Program-made: the position numbers and the translations under genes | Shown: piece after piece, positions 8,130 to 16,801 of the stretch | How the letters are laid out: each line of letters begins with the position of its first letter | How positions within the stretch are numbered: position 1 is the stretch's first letter | Notes under the pieces: generated by a model | Seen by the model: the letters and a program-made list of their open reading frames with translations, nothing else | The model's database searches: none | What the model was told of the DNA's origin: nothing | Assembly (NCBI GenBank): GCA_018242685.1 | Contig: JAFEBM010000040.1 | Location: 1 to 46,546, forward strand | Reading direction: 5' to 3' | Length of the DNA: 46,546 nucleotides | Source of the DNA: Nitrospira sp. | GTDB lineage: Bacteria > Nitrospirota > Nitrospiria > Nitrospirales > Nitrospiraceae

Positions 8130-9842
8130 ATGCCGACGATCACTATTTTTCAAGACGATTTAGAGTCGCTTCTCACGGTCGATCGCGGTGCTGGCCGTGG
8201 CATCACGGTGGCTCAGTTGGAGGACTGGCTGATGCTCGTGAAAGGCGAGTTGAAGGGGCACAACCCTGAAACCGGAGAGCTGCGCATCGAACTTCAAGAC
8301 AGCAATCGGCCCGATCTCTGGTGTTGCGAAGGGATTGCCAGACAAATTCGCATCAAGCAACAGGGCCGGCTGAAGCCCTATTCCTTTTTCGCCAAAAAAC
8401 CGAAGTCTCCGCATCATCTGATCGTGAAGCCCGGTATGGAGCAGGTGCGTCCGTATATAGCAGCTTGTATGGCCCGGGGGTATCGGGTGACGGAGAAGGG
8501 GTTGGCTCAGCTGATTCAAACGCAGGAGAAGTTGGCCGACATCTTTGGACGTAAGCGAAAGACCGTTTCCATCGGAGTCTATCAGCTGCGGAATATTACC
8601 TTTCCGGTGACCTATGAGTTGGTGAAGCCGGACGACGTGCGGTTTACCCCATTGGGTATGGAAACGACGATGACCCTCTCGGAAATTCTCATGGTTCATC
8701 CCAAGGGGTTGGAGTACGGGCCGATTCTGGCGGTCAAGAGTTTGCTCCCTATCCTTCGAGATGCGAAGGACCAACCATTGTCGTTTCCCCCGATTATCAA
8801 TAGCCGGGAAATCGGAGAAGTACGGGTGGGTGATAATGAACTCTTTATCGAGGTGACTGGGACAGACTTGGCCATGGTGATCCTTTCGCTGAATATCTTC
8901 GCGGCGAATTTGGCCGACCGCGGCGCCTCCATCGAGCCGGTGGAAATCCAATATCCGACGAGCACTATACTGGGTAAACGGGTCAAAACGCCGCAGGATC
9001 TCGGAAAACCAAAAACGATCCAGATAAAAACGATTGAGCAGGCGCTGGGGCAGGCACTCGGCGAGACAGTTGTGAAGCAGGCTCTTGAATCGTATGGGTA
9101 CGGCCTGTCGGCAGAAAAGGGATCGGTGAAGGCAAAACTCCCGCCGTACCGTCATGATCTGATGCATACGATAGATGTGGTTGAGGATGTCGCCATGAGT
9201 CGTGGCTATGCAGAATTTACCCCGGTCATGCCGGCGCAATTTACGGTGGGAGGATTATCCGCCATTGAGCAGCTGTCCGATCGATCCCGAGAATTGATGG
9301 TGGGGCTCGGGTTTCAGGAAATCATTTCGAACATTCTCGGCTCACCGGACCAATATTCAGGATTCATGCGTCTCCACGGCACGGAATGGGGGCGGACGGT
9401 CGACGTCGACAACGTCATGTCGTTGAGCTTCTCTTGCCTCCGACAATGGATGCTGCCCTCATTGTTGCGCATCGAAGCCGCCTCGAGCCGAGCGTTCTAT
9501 CCTCATCGCCTCTTCGAAGCCGGTGATGTGGCGATTCCCGACGGTGCTCACGAGTTGGGGTCTCGAACGGAAACTGTCTTAGGCGCCTTGATCGCTCATG
9601 CCACCACCCACTTCTCAGAAATCCATTCCAGTCTCGATGTCCTGTTTTACTACCTCGGTAAGGAGTACAGTCTGGAGCCAGTGCAGCATCCGTCTTTTTT
9701 AGAAGGCCGAGCCGGTCGGATTCTCGTCTCGGGTAAGCCCGTCGGCGTGATCGGCGAAGTCCATCCGGAAGTCCTCGAACGTTGGCAGATCGTCATGCCG
9801 GTCGTCGCGTTCGACGTGAACCTGTCACAGCTGGTTTCTTGA
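8130..9842 (+). CDS. pheT: Phenylalanine-tRNA ligase beta subunit, archaeal/eukaryotic type
   Basis: This is the structural/editing beta subunit, partner of the gene eight bases upstream. At 570 aa it is much shorter than bacterial PheT (about 800 aa). It lacks the N-terminal EMAP-like tRNA-binding domain and the C-terminal ferredoxin-fold anticodon-binding domain; the protein ends soon after VIGEVHPEVLERWQI. The N-terminus (ELQDSNRPDLWCCEGIARQI) and the B5-like region (LPPYRHDLMHTIDVVEDVAM) match archaeal-type PheT. The catalytic-like domain follows from about residue 370. With pheS it forms a matched heterologous pair at the operon end. Confidence 0.93.
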   Translation: MPTITIFQDDLESLLTVDRGAGRGITVAQLEDWLMLVKGELKGHNPETGELRIELQDSNRPDLWCCEGIARQIRIKQQGRLKPYSFFAKKPKSPHHLIVKPGMEQVRPYIAACMARGYRVTEKGLAQLIQTQEKLADIFGRKRKTVSIGVYQLRNITFPVTYELVKPDDVRFTPLGMETTMTLSEILMVHPKGLEYGPILAVKSLLPILRDAKDQPLSFPPIINSREIGEVRVGDNELFIEVTGTDLAMVILSLNIFAANLADRGASIEPVEIQYPTSTILGKRVKTPQDLGKPKTIQIKTIEQALGQALGETVVKQALESYGYGLSAEKGSVKAKLPPYRHDLMHTIDVVEDVAMSRGYAEFTPVMPAQFTVGGLSAIEQLSDRSRELMVGLGFQEIISNILGSPDQYSGFMRLHGTEWGRTVDVDNVMSLSFSCLRQWMLPSLLRIEAASSRAFYPHRLFEAGDVAIPDGAHELGSRTETVLGALIAHATTHFSEIHSSLDVLFYYLGKEYSLEPVQHPSFLEGRAGRILVSGKPVGVIGEVHPEVLERWQIVMPVVAFDVNLSQLVS

Positions 9843-9932
9843 GTCGAGAACCCATATCAAAATTGGAACACCGTACCCGATCGGATATCGATGGGCTGTA
9901 GCCGCGTACCTCCAAGACTTCTGACGGTTGTT

Positions 9933-10377
9933 CATCGCCATAATTCCCGCAAGCTGGACTGGGAAGCGTTGCGCGGCCATGTTGAACAACATGACGATAT
10001 GACGCAAAAGGAACGGGCGCGGCATTTTAAGGTCTCCCGGCATTGCATCTGGCACGCGCTGCACAAACTGGCGGTGACTCGGAAAAAACGACAGGCTACA
10101 ACGAGCGCGACCCGCTGCAAAGAAGAAGATGTCTGCACTTTCGTGAGCGGTTCCTTCGCCGCGGCAAACAACCTGTCCATATCGATGAATGCGGGTTTGC
10201 CTCGTCCGCTGCGCGGCGCTCTTGTTCCTGCCGTTGTATTCTCCGGACCTCAACTCCATCGAGCATGATTTCTCAGCCCTCAAGAGAAACAGGGAGTATC
10301 ATGAACGTGTAACGCTCGACGAAATCGTCAACGCTATCAATGGCTATGGGTTTGTCTATAGTAGCCTCGTGTGGTGA
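9933..10377 (+). pseudogene. Broken IS630-family transposase
   Basis: Three pieces of an IS630 transposase lie in order in different frames. Frame one has the helix-turn-helix RKLDWEALRGHVEQHDDMTQ continuing KERARHFKVSRHCIWHALHK. Another frame has YNERDPLQRRRCL followed by GKQPVHIDECGF, with the first catalytic Asp. A third has LPLYSPDLNSIEHDFSALKR, with the final catalytic Glu, ending at a TGA at 10377. The first helix-turn-helix and the stretch between the first and last catalytic residues, including the second Asp, are missing. It cannot encode an active transposase. Confidence 0.75.
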
Positions 10378-10384
10378 GTGCCCT

Positions 10385-11272
10385 ATGACATTTCACCTGA
10401 TGGTTGCAGAAGCTGACGATGCGGAGGCGATTGCAACAATGGTGGGGGAACTGTTGTATGAAATCATGGCCCTCATGAGCGACAAGTGTTTTAGTTTTGA
10501 TTTTGCAGAGAGTGTCGGTCGAGCACGTTCCTGGATTGAAGAGGGACTGTATACCGTGTTGCTCGCGTGGGTAGAAGATAAGCCGGTTGGAATGCTTGCT
10601 CTCTACGAAAGTTATGCGTTGTACGCCGAGGGTGTGTATGGAACGATCCCGGAGTTCTACGTCCGGTCGGCGTACCGTTCGCAGGGGATTGGATCGGCAT
10701 TACTCGCCGAGGCTAAAAGGATTGGCCGGCAACGAGGGTGGAAACGTCTCGAAGTCACAACCCCTCCGTTACCGCACTTCGATCGGACGCTGCGCTTCTA
10801 TCAGCGGAATCACTTTGCCGTTTCCGGCCGGACGCAAGTTGAAACTGGAGTTGTGATGAATCCGGTGATTCAACAGGAAAAAACTAGCTGTGGCATTGCC
10901 GGCGTCGCGGCACTCTCCGGCGTGAGTTATGCCGCCGCAAAACGTGCAGCAAATAGGATGGGTATCTCTGCGGCGGACAACCGATTGTGGTCGGAGACGG
11001 CCTATGTGCGTCGACTCCTCAAGTATTATCGGCATCACACGTCGTCAAGGGCGCTGCCGTTTGTCTCCTGGGATGCGCTGCCGAATCGAACACTCTTGGC
11101 AATCAAGTGGCATCGGGTGAAGGGACGGGCATTTTGGCATTGGGTTGTCTTTGTCCGAGATCCGGGTAGGGCCTACGTGCTTGATTCGAGTCCGAGTCTC
11201 AAAGTCCATGTACGGACGGATTTCGGCCGCATGAGGCCGAAATGGTTTCTTACAGTGAACCATACTTCGTGA
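10385..11272 (+). CDS. GNAT acetyltransferase fused in frame to a C39-like cysteine-peptidase-fold protein
   Basis: The 295-aa product joins two domains. Residues 1-148 are a GNAT N-acetyltransferase, with the acetyl-CoA loop RSQGIGSALL at 98-107 and FYQRNHFAVSG near its end. Residues 158-295 are a papain/C39-like domain: QQEKTSCGIAGVAALSGVSY with C169, H252 in WHWVVF and D267 in VLDSSP. The start is ATG 10385, with GGTGAG upstream. The linker is suspicious. In the +1 frame the DNA reads GGRKLKLEL and then a stop at 10854-10856 that overlaps the ATG of the second domain. Two coupled genes therefore seem to have been merged by one inserted C at 10828/10829. Substrates are unknown. Confidence 0.75.
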   Translation: MTFHLMVAEADDAEAIATMVGELLYEIMALMSDKCFSFDFAESVGRARSWIEEGLYTVLLAWVEDKPVGMLALYESYALYAEGVYGTIPEFYVRSAYRSQGIGSALLAEAKRIGRQRGWKRLEVTTPPLPHFDRTLRFYQRNHFAVSGRTQVETGVVMNPVIQQEKTSCGIAGVAALSGVSYAAAKRAANRMGISAADNRLWSETAYVRRLLKYYRHHTSSRALPFVSWDALPNRTLLAIKWHRVKGRAFWHWVVFVRDPGRAYVLDSSPSLKVHVRTDFGRMRPKWFLTVNHTS

Positions 11273-11467
11273 CCTCGTCTCCTTTTGGTTCCGCACTCCT
11301 CGCAGGCAGATTCCAATTGTGGCTTGTCACTCAAGGGAAATGCTCGTGGAGCCTGTCAATTTGTCGTGAAAAGATCGACAAGAACATTTTTCACCGCTAC
11401 ATTTCAAAACAGGCGTTCTGAAATTTCCATTTGAGTACTCCGACAGAATGTAGGGAGGAGGCAAGAC

Positions 11468-11986
11468 ATGATGCCAACCCAAACACCGACGGATGAACAG
11501 TTGAAGGACCTGACGATCAGACAAACTCTGGCGGGTGATGTTGGAGGGGCTCGACAAACGGCCGGGGAGATAGCCGACAGAAAGTGCCTGAGAGAAGCCT
11601 GGCAAATGATGCTGTTCGTCGAATCGGAGCGGGGGAATGTCCAGGCCGTGACGGACACGATCCTCTCATGCCCTGATCCGTCGCTCTTGGCTAGTCACTT
11701 TTACCTTGAGCTTCCTCAAGTCTTCGTCAAGGCCGGGGATCGGTCCGGAGCCATCGAAATCGCCAAAGCTATGGGCGATGCCGGAGTCTTGCCGCTCATC
11801 GGCATTGCCGCTCATCTGGCGCAGGACGGAGATATCGAAGGGGTGCGAGAAGCGCTCTCTCATATCGATGAAGATTTAAGAGCGATGATCATGCGCAAGG
11901 TGAGCGCATGTCACCCAAAGGGCGACCGACTTGGAGCGTTGAATATGGCAGCCCAGGCTGGTCCGTCCGCTTCACTGGCTGCCTGA
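11468..11986 (+). CDS. Helical-repeat (TPR-like) protein of unknown function
   Basis: I do not recognise a named family. The 172-aa protein is built from loose alpha-helical repeats of the pattern LAGDVGGARQTAGEIAD, RGNVQAVTDTIL, AGDRSGAIEIAKAMGDAGVL, DGDIEGVREALSHI and KGDRLGALNMAAQAG. These repeats of about 33 residues suggest a small TPR-like solenoid. No signal peptide or membrane helix is present, so it is probably cytoplasmic. A clear AGGAGG at 11456-11461 sets the first ATG. It stands alone between the GNAT fusion gene and recQ, with no context that indicates a job. Confidence 0.75.
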   Translation: MMPTQTPTDEQLKDLTIRQTLAGDVGGARQTAGEIADRKCLREAWQMMLFVESERGNVQAVTDTILSCPDPSLLASHFYLELPQVFVKAGDRSGAIEIAKAMGDAGVLPLIGIAAHLAQDGDIEGVREALSHIDEDLRAMIMRKVSACHPKGDRLGALNMAAQAGPSASLAA

Positions 11987-12183
11987 CGATCTTCTTTTCG
12001 TAGTTCTCCCGTTCAGCTCTCTCTTGACGCTTGCCCGCTGACTGCTTCCGATGCACCACTGCCGATGGCGATGTGCGAATAGATCCTGCTATCTTGTCAC
12101 GCTCGACTTGCCCGCAGTTGGTCATCTATACTCCATCCGCTTTGGTCGGTACCGACAAGTTTTCTTTCTGATTCAGCTTCCCC

Positions 12184-14046
12184 GTGGATAATCTGACTCG
12201 ACAGCTCAACGACCGGTTCGGGTTTACGACGTTCCGGCCTGGCCAGGAAGACGTCATTCGCGCCGTGTTGGCCGGGCGCGATGCGATGGCGGTCATGCCG
12301 ACGGGGCAGGGGAAGTCGCTCTGCTATCAATTGCCGGCGACCCTTCTCCCCGGGTTGACGTTGGTGATTTCTCCGCTGATCGCGTTGATGCAAGATCAGG
12401 TGACGGCCATGAGGCAGCGGAAGATTGCCGTGGCAGCGTTTCACTCCGGCCTCAGCGGTTTGGAAAAGAGCCGCGTAATGCAGGATCTTCAGCAGCGGCA
12501 AGTTCAGCTGCTTTATCTGGCGCCGGAACGGATGCAGCATGAAGAGTTTCTCAAACTACTGCGTTCTCTTTGGGTCTCGTTGCTGGTGGTTGATGAAGCG
12601 CACTGCATTTCCCAGTGGGGCCATGATTTCAGGCCCGATTACCTCAAGATCGGTCGACTGCGTCTGGAACTCACGAATCCGCCCTGCTTGGCCTTGACGG
12701 CCACGGCCACCGCTCGTGTGCAGACGGATCTGTGCCAACGGTTATTGCTTCGCGATCCGTTCCGATTGGTCGCGGGTTTTCGGCGGACGAATCTGGCTTT
12801 GTCGGTCCATCATTGCCAAACCCTCCGTGAGAAACTAGGGATAGTAGAGCGCTTGGTGTGCCGGACAGAGAAGGGCACGATCCTCGTCTATTGCGCAACC
12901 CGCCGGACCGTGGAAGAGGTGGCAGCTTGGTTGGGGCAATCCCATTCGTCCGTCGGCTACTATCATGCCGGGCTCTCGGATGAAGATCGGCGACTCGTGC
13001 ATGACGATTTCCGCCGGGGGACGTTGAGAATCCTGGTTGCGACGAATGCCTTCGGCATGGGTATCGATAAGCCAGATGTCCGACTGGTCCTCCATTTCGA
13101 CATTCCGGGCAGTATGGAGGCCTATTACCAGGAAGCCGGGCGTGCGGGTCGTGATGGACAGCCTGCTGCCTGTGTGTTGCTGTTTCATGAGCGTGATGTG
13201 GCCACGCAGGAATATTTCATTGCGCAGGCATCAAAGGATTCTGAAGGCGCCGAGCGTGCGAAGCGAATGACGACCATGCTGCAAGAATTGCTGGCGTATG
13301 TGTCGGCGTCGACCTGCCGGCAGCTCGCGATTCTTGACTACTTTAGCGATCAGACTGAGCCGGCCTTGGGACCTTGCGGTCTGTGTGACTGCTGTGTTGC
13401 GCCGGCGCGGCAGCTGAGCCGGATGGTTTCTCACGAGATCGCCGCCTCCGCGAATGCGATCGTGGAGACCGTGTCTTGGTGCAGGGGACGGTTCGGGATG
13501 GGACGAATCGTCGACATTCTTCGTGGAAGCCGTTCAAAAGCGCTGCTGGCCTACGGGGCAGAAGACTGTCCGACTTATGGTAGCTGTCGTGCCCAGAAGA
13601 AGGTCTCAGTGACGAATCTCGTGAAGGCCCTCATCGGTTCCGGGTATCTCCAAGTCGAAGGTACGGAGTACCCCACGCTCGATGTGACGCCAAAAGGACG
13701 AGAGATTCTGCAAGGGCTCCGCACACCAGCCCTGGAACAGGCGGAGGATGACCCACCCGGTGGATCGGTAAAGAAGCTGAGTCGCTCGCATACCGAGCGA
13801 ATGGGCACTCGGCAGGCTTCACCTTCGGATCGACAGCTGGTTGAACGGCTTAGACAACTCCGCGCTGAACTTGCCGAGGAAGAGGGCGTCGCGCCGTTCC
13901 TCATTTTTCACGATCGAACGTTGAAAGCCATTGCCGGTTACAAGCCGGGGACGCCGGCCGCCTTGTTAGAGATTCCAGGCATCGGCGAGATGAAAGCAGA
14001 ACGGTATGGTCGTCGGGTGTTGGCTGTGGTTAATGAACATCAATAG
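12184..14046 (+). CDS. recQ: ATP-dependent DNA helicase RecQ
   Basis: RecQ is a 3'-to-5' helicase in recombination and fork repair. The 620-aa protein (E. coli 609) has the full set: FRPGQEDVIRAVL (motif 0), MPTGQGKSLCYQLPA (Walker A), VDEAHCISQWGHDFRPDY (DEAH and aromatic loop), LALTATAT, then YHAGLSDEDRR, ATNAFGMGIDKPDVR and YYQEAGRAGRDG. The zinc site is formed by C in STCRQLAILDYF and CGLCDCC. A winged-helix RQC region and a C-terminal HRDC domain (about residues 545-615) follow. The start is GTG at 12184 without a clear Shine-Dalgarno. A TATACT -10-like hexamer lies at 12127-12132. Confidence 0.96.
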   Translation: MDNLTRQLNDRFGFTTFRPGQEDVIRAVLAGRDAMAVMPTGQGKSLCYQLPATLLPGLTLVISPLIALMQDQVTAMRQRKIAVAAFHSGLSGLEKSRVMQDLQQRQVQLLYLAPERMQHEEFLKLLRSLWVSLLVVDEAHCISQWGHDFRPDYLKIGRLRLELTNPPCLALTATATARVQTDLCQRLLLRDPFRLVAGFRRTNLALSVHHCQTLREKLGIVERLVCRTEKGTILVYCATRRTVEEVAAWLGQSHSSVGYYHAGLSDEDRRLVHDDFRRGTLRILVATNAFGMGIDKPDVRLVLHFDIPGSMEAYYQEAGRAGRDGQPAACVLLFHERDVATQEYFIAQASKDSEGAERAKRMTTMLQELLAYVSASTCRQLAILDYFSDQTEPALGPCGLCDCCVAPARQLSRMVSHEIAASANAIVETVSWCRGRFGMGRIVDILRGSRSKALLAYGAEDCPTYGSCRAQKKVSVTNLVKALIGSGYLQVEGTEYPTLDVTPKGREILQGLRTPALEQAEDDPPGGSVKKLSRSHTERMGTRQASPSDRQLVERLRQLRAELAEEEGVAPFLIFHDRTLKAIAGYKPGTPAALLEIPGIGEMKAERYGRRVLAVVNEHQ

Positions 14047-14165
14047 CCCAGTGACTTTCATGAGGATGTGAAAGAATCCTCTCTCCGTGGTTGCTCACCT
14101 GACGATAGGATCAATCGCTTTTTGCAGTCTCTGGTGCCGCTCAAGCCTACAGCTCCACTCACCGA

Positions 14166-14393
14166 CTAGGCTGCTTCGACCGGCTGAACCTCTTTTTTCG
14201 CCAAAGCCAAGCGTGTCGCGAGCCGGTTGACTCTCCGAGTGGGTCGTACCATCCGATTATGATGGATCAACGGGTCCTCGATATTGCCGCATGTCATACA
14301 CCGTAGTCCGCGCACCCACATCGACTGATAACTTTCTTGCATATCCAGTAAATGGTCCACGACCATGAGTCCGCTGCATCTGGTACATGTCAT
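14166..14393 (-). CDS. Small zinc-ribbon protein
   Basis: This 75-aa protein has two CxxC knuckles, MTCTRCSGLM at the start and RCMTCGNIEDP at about residues 31-41. They would bind one zinc ion. A basic C-terminal half follows (RPTRRVNRLATRLALAKKE). A strong AAGGAGGG lies seven bases before the ATG. Such small single-zinc proteins are often nucleic-acid or protein-interaction factors, but no function is known to me for this one. It is convergent with recQ and transcribed away from nnrS. Confidence 0.75.
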   Translation of the reverse strand: MTCTRCSGLMVVDHLLDMQESYQSMWVRGLRCMTCGNIEDPLIHHNRMVRPTRRVNRLATRLALAKKEVQPVEAA

Positions 14394-14768
14394 GGGAATC
14401 CCTCCTTAGTAATTGATCGAGCACGGACGATCATGCTCGTGCTCTACGAGTTTCCACACGCAATGATGATGCCGTGATGAAAACCGTAATGAGGCTTAGA
14501 CGGTTGGGGCCGTCAGGAGCGGGTTTTCTCATGTTTTCTGTCGGCACATTGACGACGGCGACACACATGACGGTTGTGGATCGTATCTCAATCGATACGC
14601 CCGGATGGACAAAACGATACGGGTCTACTTACGTAGAAAACCAAGATGGCCGGTGGTGCGAAACGGCTGAACAATCGCTCATCTTTTCCGGCACTCACCA
14701 ACCCACCTGCCGATGACATGTATGATCAGTTGACAAGTCTCTGACGCACCGCCGAGAATCACTCCGGT
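14394..14768. other. Intergenic region upstream of nnrS
   Basis: No convincing gene is seen. An 80-codon plus-strand frame (14474-14716) lacks family resemblance and a ribosome-binding site. Two inverted repeats are visible: GAGCACG/CGTGCTC near 14416-14441 and CGTATC-six bases-GATACG near 14582-14599. Either could bind a regulator of the flanking genes. No exact NnrR/FNR-type TTGAT-N4-ATCAA box is present. Confidence 0.4.
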
Positions 14769-16013
14769 ATGGCATCCAAAGAAATCCCAATCGTCAGTCA
14801 GCCGACTGCGGCTCAAACTGGAGTGGACGACGAACCCACGTTTCCTCCCTACACCGGATCGGCGTTCTTGTCGTATGGATTCCGACCGTTCTTTCTGGGC
14901 GCAGCGCTGTTCGCCGGCTTGGCCATTCTCGCCTGGGTTGTCCTGTTCGCGGGCGCGGTGCAAGCTGCATTTCTTTATAACCCGCGCGAATGGCATGTCC
15001 ATGAGATGCTGTTTGGGTTCATACCGGCGTTGATTGCGGGATTTCTGCTGACGGCCCTGCCCAACTGGACCGACCGCATGCCGCTGAGAGGCGTGCCGTT
15101 GCTGGCGATGTTTCTGCTGTGGCTGGTAGGACGATGGCTTGTGAGTGTTCCATGGTTTGGGTCTGTGTTCTCAGCTGTGGTCGACGGAGCCTTTTTGGTC
15201 TTGCTGGCAGCCTACGTCTGGCGAGAGATTATCGCAGCAGGTTGTTGGGACAGGGCGCCGATCGGTGTGCTGGTCGGTTCCTACGCCTGCGCGAACATTG
15301 TCTTTCACGTATCGGCCTTGCGCGGTGTACCTACCGATTTCCCCGAACGCTTTGCCCTGGCGATCATGACGTTGATGCTGACGATTATCGGCGGGCGCCT
15401 CACGCCTACTTTTACCCGTGAATTTTTGACTGAACGGAACATGCCTCGACTGCCTGAAATATTCTCTCCAGTGGATGGCATGGCCGTCGTTCTGGTCCTC
15501 ATAGGAGTCATCACGTGGGTTCTCCATCCGGAAAGTATGTGGACAGGAACCATGCTGCTTGTTGCCGGAGCGGCGAGTATGGCGCGCTTGTTGCGTTGGG
15601 GAGGATGGCGAACCTGGCGTGAACCGTTGGTGATGATTCTGCACGCGGGCTATGGGTGGATCGGGCTGTTTTTGCTGGCCCTCGGCACCTCGATTCTAGG
15701 AATCGGCCTCTCTTCAGAAAATGCGGTTCATTTCCTCACCACCGGCGCGATGGGCGCAATGACGTTGGCGGTGATGACCCGCGCGAGCCTCGGCCACACG
15801 GGACGACCGCGCCATGCAGATCGGCTCACCGTGGCGATCTATCTACTGGTCAACGTCGGGGCGTTATTGCGAATCGTTGCTCCGCATTCTGAGACCCCCA
15901 CGGACCTCACGTATACATTACTTGGTCTATCGGCACTCTGTTGGAGTGGGGCGTATGTACTCTTCACGCTTCACTATGGGCCATACCTCGTCCGTCCGAG
16001 CCTGGATGAGTAA
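14769..16013 (+). CDS. nnrS: NnrS family membrane protein
   Basis: NnrS proteins are heme- and copper-containing membrane proteins tied to nitric-oxide stress in denitrifiers and nitrifiers. The 414-aa protein starts with a polar N-terminus (about 25 residues), then SYGFRPFFLGAALFAG and about eleven or twelve hydrophobic helices. The diagnostic WHVHEMLFGFIPALIAGFLL is at about residues 76-95, with the metal-ligand His residues. TALPNWTDR, GGRLTPTFTREFL and MTRASLGHTGR, where further His and Arg are conserved, follow. It is a single-gene unit here with no NO reductase or nitrite reductase beside it. The start has only a weak ribosome-binding site. Confidence 0.93.
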   Translation: MASKEIPIVSQPTAAQTGVDDEPTFPPYTGSAFLSYGFRPFFLGAALFAGLAILAWVVLFAGAVQAAFLYNPREWHVHEMLFGFIPALIAGFLLTALPNWTDRMPLRGVPLLAMFLLWLVGRWLVSVPWFGSVFSAVVDGAFLVLLAAYVWREIIAAGCWDRAPIGVLVGSYACANIVFHVSALRGVPTDFPERFALAIMTLMLTIIGGRLTPTFTREFLTERNMPRLPEIFSPVDGMAVVLVLIGVITWVLHPESMWTGTMLLVAGAASMARLLRWGGWRTWREPLVMILHAGYGWIGLFLLALGTSILGIGLSSENAVHFLTTGAMGAMTLAVMTRASLGHTGRPRHADRLTVAIYLLVNVGALLRIVAPHSETPTDLTYTLLGLSALCWSGAYVLFTLHYGPYLVRPSLDE

Positions 16014-16144
16014 GGATTCATGCGGATGGTGTCGACAATCTTCGAGAATGACTTTGAACGAACAAGTGGCGCCCAATTGCCCTATGCAGTATGATGGGCA
16101 TCTATAGACAGTTGGGCAGGCCAGCATTCATGTCTCATCGTGGC

Positions 16145-16264
16145 AGGTTGTTCAAAATGGCCGTCCAGCAAGGCCACAGCGAGCGAGATGGTGAGGCGTA
16201 CTTCTCAGTACGTTGAGGCGTTGAGCGAAGCGAGAACGCAGCTGGTGGTCATTTTCAACAACCT
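16145..16264. repeat. 120-bp palindromic (REP/MITE-like) element next to ssrA
   Basis: The ends form a long imperfect inverted repeat. The left arm 16145-16169 begins AGGTTGTTCAAAATGG. The right arm 16241-16264 reads AGGTTGTTGAAAATGA on the other strand, and about 22 of 25 positions pair. The exact centre holds CGTAC (16197-16201) / GTACG (16208-16212). The arms also carry direct motifs GCGAGCGAG and GCGAAGCGAG. It resembles a dispersed repeat I associate with Nitrospira genomes. It ends only seven bases before the mature tmRNA 5' end. No other copy is in the window. Confidence 0.7.
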
Positions 16265-16271
16265 GAACAAA

Positions 16272-16619
16272 GGGGGCGACCGGTTTCGACGGGGATACTG
16301 AGGTCACTGTCGCATGTCGAGCTCTCGGGGACTCGTAACCCTCCGGGAAAATGCAACTGCCAATCAAGAACTGGCACTCGCAGCTTAATTAACTGCGACG
16401 TTCTTCCATCTGATGCCCGCGGGGGTGGAAGAGCGCGATGCAGCGGGCTGGTCCCAAGCCGGTGCTCAGCGGCCGAGGACGAGAACTTTCTGGGCTAGCG
16501 GCTGTTCTAAGCCTGCCGACGGGCGTGGATGGCTGCGAAGCTTAAATTGTCGGCTACACATGTAGACACAGTGCACTGACGATCTTCGGACAGGGGTTCA
16601 ACTCCCCTCGCCTCCACCA
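16272..16619 (+). ncRNA. ssrA: Transfer-messenger RNA (tmRNA)
   Basis: This 348-base RNA rescues stalled ribosomes. The 5' end GGGGGCGACCGGTTTCGACG and the 3' end (GGGTTCAACTCCCC then TCGCCTCCACCA) form the alanine-tRNA-like part, with a seven-pair acceptor stem including one G-U. The tag reading frame runs about 16353-16388: GCA ACT GCC AAT CAA GAA CTG GCA CTC GCA GCT TAA. It encodes ATANQELALAA, ending in the ALAA degradation signal. The CCA is encoded. Its 3' end appears to have served as an integration site. Confidence 0.96.
16606..16619 (+). repeat. Attachment-site copy at the ssrA 3' end (attL)
   Basis: CCTCGCCTCCACCA forms the last 14 bases of tmRNA and is repeated exactly at 21175-21188. 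This is the pattern left by an element that integrates at the 3' end of ssrA. Confidence 0.6.
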
Positions 16620-16801
16620 GTTCAATTCTTATGTCAAGTCTGTGGTTACTACGTAGCCGTGGAGATCACATGATTGAATTGTGTCGGCGACAACAGACGG
16701 GCATGCGTGTGCCGTTGTGGCAGAGATCGTGCTCCGCCATTGAACGGTCAGCTCGCAAGTTGTTCTGAGGCCGAACGAGGCAGAGGACGCTGAGGGCCGC
16801 G

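Noticed and set aside
14474..14716. 80-codon plus-strand frame before nnrS
   Set aside because: No ribosome-binding site, no recognisable domain and unusual composition; described as intergenic.
16152..16367. 71-codon minus-strand frame across the palindromic repeat and tmRNA
   Set aside because: It crosses a structural RNA gene and a repeat, so it is not a plausible protein gene.
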